Made by a program: the position numbers and the translations under genes. A model generated the notes under the pieces. That model ran no database searches and was not told where the DNA came from. It saw nothing but the letters and a program-made list of their open reading frames with translations. A stretch of DNA of 64,000 nt from Streptomyces sp. Je 1-332 (GTDB lineage: Bacteria; Actinomycetota; Actinomycetes; Streptomycetales; Streptomycetaceae). The DNA is taken from NCBI RefSeq assembly GCF_040730185.1, contig NZ_CP160402.1, positions 6,820,001-6,884,000 of the forward strand, given 5' to 3'. Positions within the stretch are counted from its first letter, which is position 1, and each line of letters begins with the position of its first letter. Below are positions 29,800 to 37,473 of this stretch, piece by piece.

Positions 29800-30660
29800 T
29801 CAGTCCCGGTTCTGTACGTGCTGGTAGCCGAAGCGGCCCTTGATGCAGAGGTTGCCGTGGGTCACCGGATTGTCGTGCGGCGAGGTGACCTTCACGATGT
29901 CATTGTCCTGCACGTGCAGGGTCAGATTGCAGCCGACTCCGCAGTACGCGCACACCGTCGTCGTCTCGGTCTGCCGCTCCTCGTCCCAGGTCCCGGCGGC
30001 CCGCATGTCGAACTCGGACTTGAAACTGAGGGCGCCGGTCGGGCAGACCTCGATGCAGTTCCCGCAGTACACGCACGCGGAGTCGGTCAGCGGACCGTCG
30101 TGCTCGACGGCGATCCTGGCGTCGAAGCCGCGGCCCACCACGGAGATGGCGAAGGTGTTCTGCCACTGATCACCACAGGCGTCGACACACTTGTAGCAGA
30201 GGATGCACTTGTCGTAGTCCCGGACGTACAGGTCGTTGTCGACCCTGGGCTCTTCGTCGAGCCGCGCGGCGTCCGGACCGAAACGGTCGGGCTTGGCCTC
30301 GTACTCCTTGAGCCAGCCCGCGACCTTCGGCGTCGTCGACATGTCGACGGATGAGGCGAGGAGTTCGAGCACCACCTTGCGGCTGTGGCGGGTGCGCTCG
30401 GTGTCGGTCAGGACGGTCATGCCCGGATCGGCCCGGCGTGAGCAGGCCGGGGCGAGCGTACGGGCGCCCTCCACCTCGACGACACAGACCCGGCAGGCGT
30501 TCTTCGGGGTCAGGGTGTCGCCCTCGCAGAGGGTCGGGACGTCCTTGCCCGCGGCCCGGCAGGCGTCCAGGATGGTGGACCCTTCGGGCACCCGGGTGGC
30601 CTGCCCGTCCAGCGTGAACTCGACGAGACGGCGCGGGATTCCCAGCGGTACGGCTGTCAC
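29800..30660 (-). CDS. Iron-sulfur subunit: N-terminal module of formate dehydrogenase alpha (FdsA-N/HoxU-like)
   Basis: A 286-residue electron-transfer protein. It has a [2Fe-2S] ferredoxin domain with cysteines in PTLCEGD, KNACRVCVVEV and LAPACSR, two [4Fe-4S] motifs (CILCYKCVDAC and CVYCGNCIEVCPTGA), and a final CAYCGVGCNL ... GNLCIKG motif that in other enzymes is the N-terminal Fe4S4 domain of the molybdopterin subunit itself. It ends GRFGYQHVQNRD, exactly where FdsA-type proteins continue into RLT.PLVR. It is therefore the detached front half of an FdsA-type alpha subunit; the back half is the gene at 32739. The GTG start at 30660 overlaps the upstream stop as GTGA. Confidence 0.92.
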   Translation of the reverse strand: MTAVPLGIPRRLVEFTLDGQATRVPEGSTILDACRAAGKDVPTLCEGDTLTPKNACRVCVVEVEGARTLAPACSRRADPGMTVLTDTERTRHSRKVVLELLASSVDMSTTPKVAGWLKEYEAKPDRFGPDAARLDEEPRVDNDLYVRDYDKCILCYKCVDACGDQWQNTFAISVVGRGFDARIAVEHDGPLTDSACVYCGNCIEVCPTGALSFKSEFDMRAAGTWDEERQTETTTVCAYCGVGCNLTLHVQDNDIVKVTSPHDNPVTHGNLCIKGRFGYQHVQNRD

Positions 30661-32720
30661 TTGTACGCCCCCAGACGGTCGATGGCGGATTCCACGGCGT
30701 TCCACGCGGTCTGGCCGAGCCCGCATATGGAGGCGTCCCGCATGGTTCTCCCCACCTCGCGCAGGAGAGCGATGTCACCGGCGGCATCGGCCCCCGTCCG
30801 CTCGACGATGCGGTGCAGGGCTTCCTCCTGGCGGACGGTGCCGACCCGGCAGGGCACGCACTGACCGCAGGACTCGTCGCGGAAGAACTCGGCGATGCGC
30901 AGCAGGACGCGGGGGAGCGGCACGGTGTCGTCCAGGGCGAGCACGACGCCGGAGCCGAGGGTGGTGCCCGCCTCCCTCGTCCCTTCGAAGGTGAGCGGGA
31001 TGTCGAGCTCGTCGGGCCGTACGAAGCCGCCGGCCGCGCCGCCCAGGAGGACCGCGCGGAGGTTGTCCGGCTTCCCGGAGAGGGTGAGGAGTTCGGCGAG
31101 GGTGGCGCCGAAGGGGAGCTCGTAGATGCCGGGGCGTTCGACGCTGCCGGAGACGCAGAAGAGCTTGGGTCCGGTGGATGTGGCGGTGCCGATGGCGGCG
31201 TAGGCCTGGGCTCCCATGGTGAGGATGGGGAGGACGTTGACGAGGGTCTCGACGTTGTTCTCGGCGGTGGGCTTGCCGAAGAGTCCCTTCTCCACGGGGA
31301 AGGGCGGCTTGGACCGCGGCTCTCCCCTGTACCCCTCGATGGAGTTGAAGAGGGCGGTCTCCTCACCGCAGATGTAGGCGCCGGCGCCGCGCCTGATCTC
31401 GATGTCGAAGGCGTACCCCTGCCCGAGGACGTCGTCCCCGAGGAAGCCGCGGGCGCGGGCCTGTGTAATGGCGTGCTGGAGCCTTTGGAGGGCGCGGGGG
31501 TACTCGCCGCGGAGATAGAGGTAGCCGAGGTGGGCGCCCGTCGCGTACCCCGCGATGGTCATCGACTCGATGAGGGAGTACGGGTCGCCCTCCATGATCA
31601 CGCGGTCCTTGAAAGTGCCGGGCTCGGACTCGTCCGCGTTGCAGACGAGGTAGTGGGGATGGTCCGGCTGGGCCGCGGTGGCCTGCCACTTCTTTCCCGT
31701 GGGGAAGGCGGCGCCTCCTCGGCCGAGGAGGCCGGAGTCCGTGACTTCGCGGATGACTTCGGCGGGGCCGATGGCGAAGGCCTGCCGCAGGGCGGTGTAG
31801 CCGCCGTGGGCGCGGTAGTCGTCCAGGGATGTGGGGTCCACGGTGCCGATTCTGCTGAGCAGCAGGAGTCCTTCTCGGCCTGCCTGGGGGACGGCCAGGG
31901 CCGCGGGGGGCTCTGGCGGGGCGGACTCGGGGGCGAGGGCGGCTTTGGTGAGGGTGTCGGGGGTGGCGGGGGCGAGGGTTGCGGTGACGTAGGTTTTCTC
32001 CCCGCTCCCACCCCTACCCGAATCCCCCGGCTCCGCCGCCACCCGTGGCCGTAGATCACCGGCTCCGCCGAGTTCGTCCTCAAACACCGGACGGGCTGAG
32101 ACCCCCTCGCCCGGCCGTGGTCTCTCAGCCCGTCCGGCGTTTGAGGACGAGCCGTCAAGGCGATCGGTGGTGAGCTCAGGCCCTCGCGCCAGCGAGTTTT
32201 CGGGAAGGGGCGGGGTTGGGGAAGAAGGCGCCGCAGGCACACCGGCCCGCACCACCAACCCGGCGGGAGCCCTCTCGCACAACCCCAGGCAGGGCGAGGC
32301 CTCCACCGCCACCCCGGACCCGGGGCCAAGCCGCGACGAAACCTCCCCGCACAACTCCGCCCCACCCCCACAAGCAAGGTCCGTACACACCCGCACCACC
32401 GTCGCGGCCCGCGGCCGCACCGAGAACATGGAGTAGAAGGTGGCCACCCCGTACGCCTCGGCGGGCGGCACCGTCAGACGACGGCAGAGATAGTCGAGGC
32501 CCCCCTCACTCACCCACCCCACGCGATCGTTCAGCGCGTGCAACCCCGGCAACAGCTCATCCCGCCGCTCCCGCGCCGCACGCCCTCCCCGGGCCCACCG
32601 CAGATCCGCGTCGCTGCGGTCATCGGCACCCTCCCAGGCGGACTCCGGCGGCCCGAGCACCGCGTCGACCGCCGCCCGCTCCTCGTCCGTCGGCTTGCTG
32701 TCACCGAAGTGCAGATCCAT
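30657..32720 (-). CDS. NuoE-NuoF (FdsG-FdsB) fusion subunit of NAD-linked formate dehydrogenase
   Basis: A 687-residue diaphorase-type subunit. Residues about 25-155 are NuoE-like with [2Fe-2S] ligands Cys112, Cys117, Cys144 and Cys148 (CTDLAC and CLGLC). Residues about 265-687 are NuoF-like: NAD/FMN segments GRGGAAFPTGKKW and CNADESEPGTFKDR, then the [4Fe-4S] motif CGQCVPC and ASICGLGQ. It should pass electrons from formate to NAD. Residues about 162-241 are not enzyme sequence: they are encoded by a palindromic repeat (31996-32221) and are Pro/Ser/Gly-rich. The start ATG at 32720 follows the catalytic gene by 18 bp and a GAGGTGGGG site. Confidence 0.92.
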   Translation of the reverse strand: MDLHFGDSKPTDEERAAVDAVLGPPESAWEGADDRSDADLRWARGGRAARERRDELLPGLHALNDRVGWVSEGGLDYLCRRLTVPPAEAYGVATFYSMFSVRPRAATVVRVCTDLACGGGAELCGEVSSRLGPGSGVAVEASPCLGLCERAPAGLVVRAGVPAAPSSPTPPLPENSLARGPELTTDRLDGSSSNAGRAERPRPGEGVSARPVFEDELGGAGDLRPRVAAEPGDSGRGGSGEKTYVTATLAPATPDTLTKAALAPESAPPEPPAALAVPQAGREGLLLLSRIGTVDPTSLDDYRAHGGYTALRQAFAIGPAEVIREVTDSGLLGRGGAAFPTGKKWQATAAQPDHPHYLVCNADESEPGTFKDRVIMEGDPYSLIESMTIAGYATGAHLGYLYLRGEYPRALQRLQHAITQARARGFLGDDVLGQGYAFDIEIRRGAGAYICGEETALFNSIEGYRGEPRSKPPFPVEKGLFGKPTAENNVETLVNVLPILTMGAQAYAAIGTATSTGPKLFCVSGSVERPGIYELPFGATLAELLTLSGKPDNLRAVLLGGAAGGFVRPDELDIPLTFEGTREAGTTLGSGVVLALDDTVPLPRVLLRIAEFFRDESCGQCVPCRVGTVRQEEALHRIVERTGADAAGDIALLREVGRTMRDASICGLGQTAWNAVESAIDRLGAYK
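31996..32221. repeat. Long palindromic repeat element, copy B, inside a coding sequence
   Basis: Related to copy A at 17993-18144. The core is a near-perfect inverted repeat: GTCCTCAAACACCGGACGGG (32076-32095) faces CCCGTCCGGCGTTTGAGGAC (32129-32148). The right end, TTTTCGGGAAGGGGCGGGGT, matches the copy A end closely and is followed in both copies by TTGGGGAAG. The left end is degenerate here and the element is longer, with extra sequence between core and ends. It lies in the linker between the NuoE and NuoF domains and keeps the frame open. Confidence 0.85.
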
Positions 32721-32738
32721 ACGTCACCCCACCTCACC

Positions 32739-34661
32739 TCACGTCGTCGGCACGGCCAGCTTGTCGATACGTATCGCCGACGCCTTGAACTCCGCCGTGC
32801 CCGCGATCGGGCAATTGGCCTCGATCGTGAGCTGGTTGGTGTCGACCTCGTCGGGAAAGTGCATGGTCATGAAGGCCAGACCGGGGCGGAGCCCGGGGTC
32901 CACCCACACCGGTGCCGTCACCGTGCCGCGCCGGGAGGACACGCGGACCTCCTCGCCGACCACGACCCCGTAACGCTCCGCGTCCTCCGGACACAGCTCG
33001 ACGTACTCGCCCCGCCGCAGCGGCGAGGCGAAACTCCCGCTCTGCACACCGGTGTTGTAGGAGTCGAGCCGCCGCCCCGTCGTCAGGCGGATCGGGTAGG
33101 AGTCGTCGGTGAGGTCGACCGGCGGGTCGTGCGCGACGAGCCCGAAGGGCGCGAGCACGCCACGCCGTTCCGGGTCCGCTTCCCACAACCGGCCGTGCAG
33201 GTACGTCGGTTCGACCCGCTCCTGAGAAGGGCAGGGCCACTGGATGCCCTGCAAGGACTCCAGGCGGTCGTACGTCATGCCCCAGTGGTCCGGCGACACC
33301 GACCTCAGCTCGTCCCACACCGCCTGCGCGTCCGCGTACTTCCAGTCGTGGCCGAGCCGTTCGGCGAGGTCGCAGAGGATGTCGATGTCCTCGCGCGCCT
33401 CACCGGGCGGCCGCACGGCCTTGCGCACCCGCTGGACCCGCCGCTCGCTGTTGGTCGTCGTGCCGTCGGTCTCCGCCCAGGCGGCGGTCGCGGGGAGCAC
33501 GACATCGGCGAGTTCGGCTGTCTTCGTGAGGAAGATGTCCTGGACCACGAAGAAGTCCAGGGCCCGCATCCGCCGCATCGCCTGCTCGCTGTCCGCCTCC
33601 GACTGTGCGGGGTTCTCGCCGATGCAGTAGACGGCCTTGAGCGCGCCCTCCTCCATCGCCTCGAACATCTCCGTCAGATTCAGCCCGTAGCGCGGCTGGA
33701 TGACCGTGTCCCAGGCCGTCTCGAACTTCATCCGCGAGGCAGGGTCGAGGATGTCCTGGAAGCCGGGCAGGCGATTGGGGATCGCGCCCATGTCGCCGCC
33801 GCCCTGCACGTTGTTCTGCCCGCGCAGCGGCTGCAGGCCCGAGCCGTAGCGCCCGACGTGGCCGGTCAGGAGCGAGAGGTTGATCAGGGCGCGGACGTTG
33901 TCCGTGCCGTTGTGGTGCTCGGTGATGCCGAGTGTCCAGCACAGCTGCGCCCGTTCGGCCCGGGCGTAGGCGTGCGCCAACTCCCTGATCGCGGCGGCCG
34001 GTACGCCCGTCACCTTCTCGGCGAGCGAGAGGGTCCATGGCTCGACCAGGGCCGCGTACTCATCGAAGCCGGACGTCGCCCGCTCGATGAACGCCCGGTT
34101 GGCCAGGCCCGCGTGGATGATCTCGCGGCCGATCGCGTGCGCCATCGGGATGTCCGTGCCGACGTTCAGGCCGAGCCAGCTCTCCGCCCACTCGGCGGTC
34201 TTGGTGCGGCGCGGGTCGACGGCGTACATGCGGGCGCCGTTCCTGATCCCCTTCAGGACGTGCTGGAAGAAGATCGGGTGCGCGAAGCGGGCGTTGGAGC
34301 CCCACATCACGATCAGGTCCGTGTGTTCGACCTCCTCGTACGAGGACGTGCCGCCGCCCGAGCCGAAGGCCGCGGAGAGGCCCGCGACGCTCGGCGCGTG
34401 ACACGTGCGGTTGCAGGAGTCGACGTTGTTCGTGCCCATCACCACACGGGCGAACTTCTGGGCCACGTAGTTCATTTCGTTGGTCGCGCGAGCGCAGGAG
34501 AACATCCCGAACGCGCCACGTGCCGCATCAAGGCCCGCCGCCGTACGGGCCAGCGCCTCGTCCCAGGTGGCCCGGCGGAACGGCTCGTCGCGCGAGTCGC
34601 GGACGAGGGGGTGGGTGAGCCGGGTGTACGTCGTGGGCACCCGGTCCCGTTTCCTGCTCAT
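32739..34661 (-). CDS. Formate dehydrogenase catalytic subunit lacking its N-terminal Fe-S domain
   Basis: A 640-residue molybdopterin oxidoreductase. It starts MSRKRDRVPTTYTRLTHPLV, where RLTHPLVRD is the point at which full-length FdsA-type alpha subunits leave their N-terminal iron-sulfur modules. The active-site segment is DSCNRTCHAPSVAG, with the cysteine before HAPS as likely Mo ligand (Sec or Cys in formate dehydrogenases) and the following His/Arg features expected. GQNNVQGGGDMGAIPNRLPG binds cofactor, and the C-terminal MopB_CT domain holds HFPDEVDTNQLT. The missing Fe4S4 domain is encoded at 29800. ATG 34661 is chosen for its GGAG site and its ATGA overlap with a 9-codon frame; ATG 34673 is an alternative. 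Confidence 0.92.
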   Translation of the reverse strand: MSRKRDRVPTTYTRLTHPLVRDSRDEPFRRATWDEALARTAAGLDAARGAFGMFSCARATNEMNYVAQKFARVVMGTNNVDSCNRTCHAPSVAGLSAAFGSGGGTSSYEEVEHTDLIVMWGSNARFAHPIFFQHVLKGIRNGARMYAVDPRRTKTAEWAESWLGLNVGTDIPMAHAIGREIIHAGLANRAFIERATSGFDEYAALVEPWTLSLAEKVTGVPAAAIRELAHAYARAERAQLCWTLGITEHHNGTDNVRALINLSLLTGHVGRYGSGLQPLRGQNNVQGGGDMGAIPNRLPGFQDILDPASRMKFETAWDTVIQPRYGLNLTEMFEAMEEGALKAVYCIGENPAQSEADSEQAMRRMRALDFFVVQDIFLTKTAELADVVLPATAAWAETDGTTTNSERRVQRVRKAVRPPGEAREDIDILCDLAERLGHDWKYADAQAVWDELRSVSPDHWGMTYDRLESLQGIQWPCPSQERVEPTYLHGRLWEADPERRGVLAPFGLVAHDPPVDLTDDSYPIRLTTGRRLDSYNTGVQSGSFASPLRRGEYVELCPEDAERYGVVVGEEVRVSSRRGTVTAPVWVDPGLRPGLAFMTMHFPDEVDTNQLTIEANCPIAGTAEFKASAIRIDKLAVPTT

Positions 34662-34723
34662 GCCGCGCTCCATGTGTTCTCGTTCATGGCGCGCTCCTCG
34701 TTTTCTCGCTCATGCCGCGCTCC
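34646..34723. repeat. Triplicated 26-bp RBS/start-codon module between panE-like gene and fdhA
   Basis: On the minus strand three consecutive 26-bp units begin at 34723, 34697 and 34671. Each starts GGAGCGCG, then G/C, CATGA. Each unit thus holds a ribosome-binding site and an ATG. Because the unit is 26 bp, each ATG opens a 9-codon frame that ends in the ATGA of the next unit: MSEKTRSAP, then MNENTWSAA, then the catalytic subunit. The upstream gene's own stop overlaps the first unit's ATG (34713) in the same way. Confidence 0.8.
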
Positions 34724-35687
34724 TCATGCGGTCGGCCAGCAGGTCCGAGATGGCGTGGACGGTGTGGAGCGTCGGCACCGGGACCCCGGTGATCTCCGCG
34801 AGTTCGACGACGGCCGCGAGCAGCACGTCGAGTTCAAGGGGTTTGCCGCGCTCCAGGTCCTGGAGTGTGGAGGTGCGGTGGTCTCCGACGCGCTCGGCGC
34901 CTGCGAGGCGCCGCTCGACGGAGATGTCGGGGCGGCAGCCGAGCGCCGCCGCGACGGCGAGCGTCTCGTTCATCATGATCTCGATGACGCGGCGCGTGCC
35001 GCCGTGCAGACACATCTCGCGCATCGTGGCGCGGGAGAGCGCGCTGATCGGGTTGAAGGAGATGTTGCCGAGCAGCTTGATCCAGATGTCGCCGCGCAGG
35101 TCGGGCTCGACGGGACACTTCAGGCCGCCCGCCCGCATGGCCTCGCTGAAGGCGAGACAGCGCTCGGAACGCGAGCGGTCGGGCTCCCCGACGGAGAACC
35201 GTGTGCCCTCCAAGTGCCGTACGACGCCCGGCCCTTCGAGCTCGGTCGCCGCGTACACCACACAGCCGATGGCCCGTTCGGGCGCGATCACCGCACTGAC
35301 CGCGCCCTCGGGGTCCACGCTGCTGACGCGGTGGCCGTCGTGCGGGCCGCCGTGCCGGTGGAAGTACCACCAGGGGATGCCGTTCTGGGCGGCTATCACC
35401 GCCGTCCTGTCGTGCAGGAGCGGCTCGATCAGCGGCCCGCACGCCGCGTACGAGTTGGCCTTCAGGCCCAGGAAGACGTAGTCGACGGGGCCGATGTCGG
35501 CCGGGTCGTCGGTGGCGTGGGCGCGCGCGGTGAAGTCGCCGCGCGGGCTGTGGACACGTACTCCGTGCTGCCTCATGGCCGCCAAATGCGGTCCACGGGC
35601 GACGAGATGGACGTCGGCACCGGCGCGGTGCAGCGCGGCTCCGACGTAGGCGCCGATCGCACCGGCGCCGAGGACTGCGACTTTCAC
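34710..35687 (-). CDS. 2-dehydropantoate 2-reductase-like protein (ApbA/PanE family)
   Basis: A 325-residue NADPH-dependent reductase. The N-terminal Rossmann motif is VAVLGAGAIGAYVGAAL, followed by a C-terminal helical domain with the catalytic lysine region IWIKLLGNISFNPISAL. The family reduces ketopantoate or similar 2-keto acids. It is the first gene of the formate dehydrogenase run, coupled to the catalytic gene through the 26-bp repeats, so a housekeeping role in pantothenate synthesis is unlikely; reduction of a small keto acid is a guess. Start GTG at 35687. The GntR-type palindrome at 35786 lies about 100 bp upstream. Confidence 0.88.
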   Translation of the reverse strand: MKVAVLGAGAIGAYVGAALHRAGADVHLVARGPHLAAMRQHGVRVHSPRGDFTARAHATDDPADIGPVDYVFLGLKANSYAACGPLIEPLLHDRTAVIAAQNGIPWWYFHRHGGPHDGHRVSSVDPEGAVSAVIAPERAIGCVVYAATELEGPGVVRHLEGTRFSVGEPDRSRSERCLAFSEAMRAGGLKCPVEPDLRGDIWIKLLGNISFNPISALSRATMREMCLHGGTRRVIEIMMNETLAVAAALGCRPDISVERRLAGAERVGDHRTSTLQDLERGKPLELDVLLAAVVELAEITGVPVPTLHTVHAISDLLADRMRSAA

Positions 35688-35785
35688 GGTGGCGCGCTCC
35701 GTTCGGTCGAGGGATCCGAAGAAGGCTCAGGATCGACACCGCATGCTCGTGACGGACTACTTCGCATGCCATAACGGTCGATGGA

Positions 35786-35801
35786 ATATTGTCTACAGTA
35801 T
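35786..35801. promoter_or_regulatory. FadR/GntR-type operator between formate dehydrogenase and OFA antiporter genes
   Basis: ATATTGTCTACAGTAT is a near-perfect palindrome with the GT-N2-AC core (TGTCTACA) typical of the FadR subfamily of GntR regulators. It sits about 100 bp from both divergent starts, 35687 and 35905. The 11-mer TTGTCTACAGT recurs inverted at 38481-38491, before the GntR gene itself, which makes that regulator the probable binder. Confidence 0.7.
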
Positions 35802-35904
35802 GGAAGTTGGCCCAGCAAGGGGTCGCGCGGCACATTGCATACCGTCGACGCAATCGCGCTCGCCTCTTCCCAACTCCCCGCCCCGCTTCCTACTGTTCGG
35901 GATC

Positions 35905-37239
35905 ATGAGGCCCCCCGTCGCACCCCCGGGCTGGAGCCGCTGGCTCGTACCGCCCGCCGCCCTGTCCGTCCACCTCTCCATCGGCCAGGCCTACGCCTGG
36001 AGCGTCTTCAAGCCCCCACTCGAATCAGCCCTCGACCTCAGCGGCACCCAGAGCGCGCTCCCCTTCCAGCTCGGCATCGTGATGCTCGGCCTCTCGGCGG
36101 CCTTCGGTGGCACGCTCGTCGAGCGCAACGGACCGCGCTGGGCGATGACGGTCGCCCTCGTCTGCTTCTCGTCCGGCTTCCTGATCGCGGCCCTCGGCGC
36201 GGCGATCAGCCAGTACTGGCTGATCGTCTTCGGTTACGGCTTCGTCGGCGGCATCGGCCTCGGCATCGGCTACATCTCGCCCGTCTCGACCCTGATCAAG
36301 TGGTTCCCGGACCGCCCCGGCATGGCGACCGGCATCGCGATCATGGGCTTCGGCGGCGGCGCGCTCATCGCCTCGCCGTGGTCCGCGCAGATGCTGGACT
36401 CGTTCGGCACGGACTCCGACGGCATCGCGCTCGCCTTCCTCGTGCACGGCCTCACCTACGCCGTCTTCATGGCGCTCGGCGTGCTCCTGGTGCGCGTGCC
36501 GCGTACGGAGGGGGCGCGCAAGCCCGGGGTTCCCGGCGCCCTGGACGGGCCGCAGGTCTCCGCGCGGGCGGCCGTTCGGACACCCCAGTTCTGGTGTCTG
36601 TGGATCGTGCTCTGCATGAACGTGACGGCGGGCATCGGCATCCTGGAGAAGGCGGCGCCGATGATCACCGACTTCTTCTCCGACACCTCGACGCCGGTCT
36701 CGGCCGCCGCCGCGGCGGGCTTCGTCGCCCTGCTCTCCGCGGCGAACATGGCCGGGCGCATCGGCTGGTCATCGACGTCCGACCTGATCGGGCGCAAGAA
36801 CGTCTACCGCGTCTACCTGGGCGTCGGCGCGCTGATGTATCTGCTGATCGTCCAGTTCGGGGACACGTCGAAACCGCTCTTCATCGTCTGTGCGCTCGTG
36901 ATCCTCTCCTTCTACGGAGGCGGCTTCGCGACGATCCCGGCGTATCTGAAGGACCTCTTCGGCACCTATCAGGTGGGCGCGATCCACGGCCGCCTGCTGA
37001 CCGCCTGGTCGACGGCCGGTGTTCTCGGCCCGCTGATCGTCAACTGGGTCGCCGACCACCAGGAGGAGGCGGGCAAAAGCGGGGCGGGGCTCTACGGCCT
37101 CTCCCTCACGATCATGATCGGGCTCCTTGTCATCGGTTTCGTGGCGAACGAGTTCGTCCGCCCTGTCCACGCCCGCCACCACATCCCCGCCCCGAGGGAG
37201 GCAGCCCATGACGGCACCGACCAGCACGCCGCCAAGTGA
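35905..37239 (+). CDS. OFA-family MFS transporter (oxalate/formate antiporter type)
   Basis: A 444-residue major facilitator with about 12 membrane helices. Early helix QAYAWSVFKPPLE and the loop WFPDRPGMATGIAIMGFGGGA are hallmarks of the oxalate:formate antiporter family, as is YLKDLFGTYQVGAIHGR in the second half. In this context formate or a related small carboxylate is the likely substrate, but family members carry varied monocarboxylates. The ATG at 35905 gives a standard N-terminus; no strong ribosome-binding site is seen, and a longer in-frame reading is possible. Divergent from the formate dehydrogenase operon. Its 3' end overlaps the next small gene by 32 bp. Confidence 0.9.
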   Translation: MRPPVAPPGWSRWLVPPAALSVHLSIGQAYAWSVFKPPLESALDLSGTQSALPFQLGIVMLGLSAAFGGTLVERNGPRWAMTVALVCFSSGFLIAALGAAISQYWLIVFGYGFVGGIGLGIGYISPVSTLIKWFPDRPGMATGIAIMGFGGGALIASPWSAQMLDSFGTDSDGIALAFLVHGLTYAVFMALGVLLVRVPRTEGARKPGVPGALDGPQVSARAAVRTPQFWCLWIVLCMNVTAGIGILEKAAPMITDFFSDTSTPVSAAAAAGFVALLSAANMAGRIGWSSTSDLIGRKNVYRVYLGVGALMYLLIVQFGDTSKPLFIVCALVILSFYGGGFATIPAYLKDLFGTYQVGAIHGRLLTAWSTAGVLGPLIVNWVADHQEEAGKSGAGLYGLSLTIMIGLLVIGFVANEFVRPVHARHHIPAPREAAHDGTDQHAAK

Positions 37240-37351
37240 TCCGCCCCGCCGTCGGCCGCTGATCGTCGCCGCCTGGCTCTGGGTGGGGGTTCCGCTCGGA
37301 TATGGGCTGTATGAACTCGTACACAAGGCCACCCAGCTCTTCACCGGGTGA
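37208..37351 (+). CDS. Small single-helix partner of the OFA transporter
   Basis: A 47-residue protein (MTAPTSTPPSDPPRRRP start) with one hydrophobic helix around IVAAWLWVGVPLGYGLYEL. The ATG follows GAGGGAGG, and the gene overlaps the transporter 3' end by 32 bp in another frame, implying coupled translation. Short proteins of this shape are recurrent partners of OFA-family transporters, annotated as an MFS small subunit. It probably binds the transporter in the membrane. Confidence 0.8.
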   Translation: MTAPTSTPPSDPPRRRPLIVAAWLWVGVPLGYGLYELVHKATQLFTG

Positions 37352-37473
37352 CGCCATGATGAGAAGTGGCCAAACACCACGCCCGATTCCTGTCGCTTTA
37401 CGTGTCCTGTTACTGGTGAGTCGCTGAGCAGACTGGACGGTCCCGCATCTCCGGCAACAAGGGGGACCCGTTC

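Noticed and set aside
29800..34661. Split formate dehydrogenase as a frameshift or sequencing artefact
   Set aside because: The halves are separated by a 2-kb gene and are in reversed order, each with its own start and coupling signals, so a simple frameshift cannot explain it.
34646..34723. Possible CRISPR-like array from the 26-bp repeats
   Set aside because: The units are directly contiguous without spacers and each contains an RBS and start codon; no cas genes are present.
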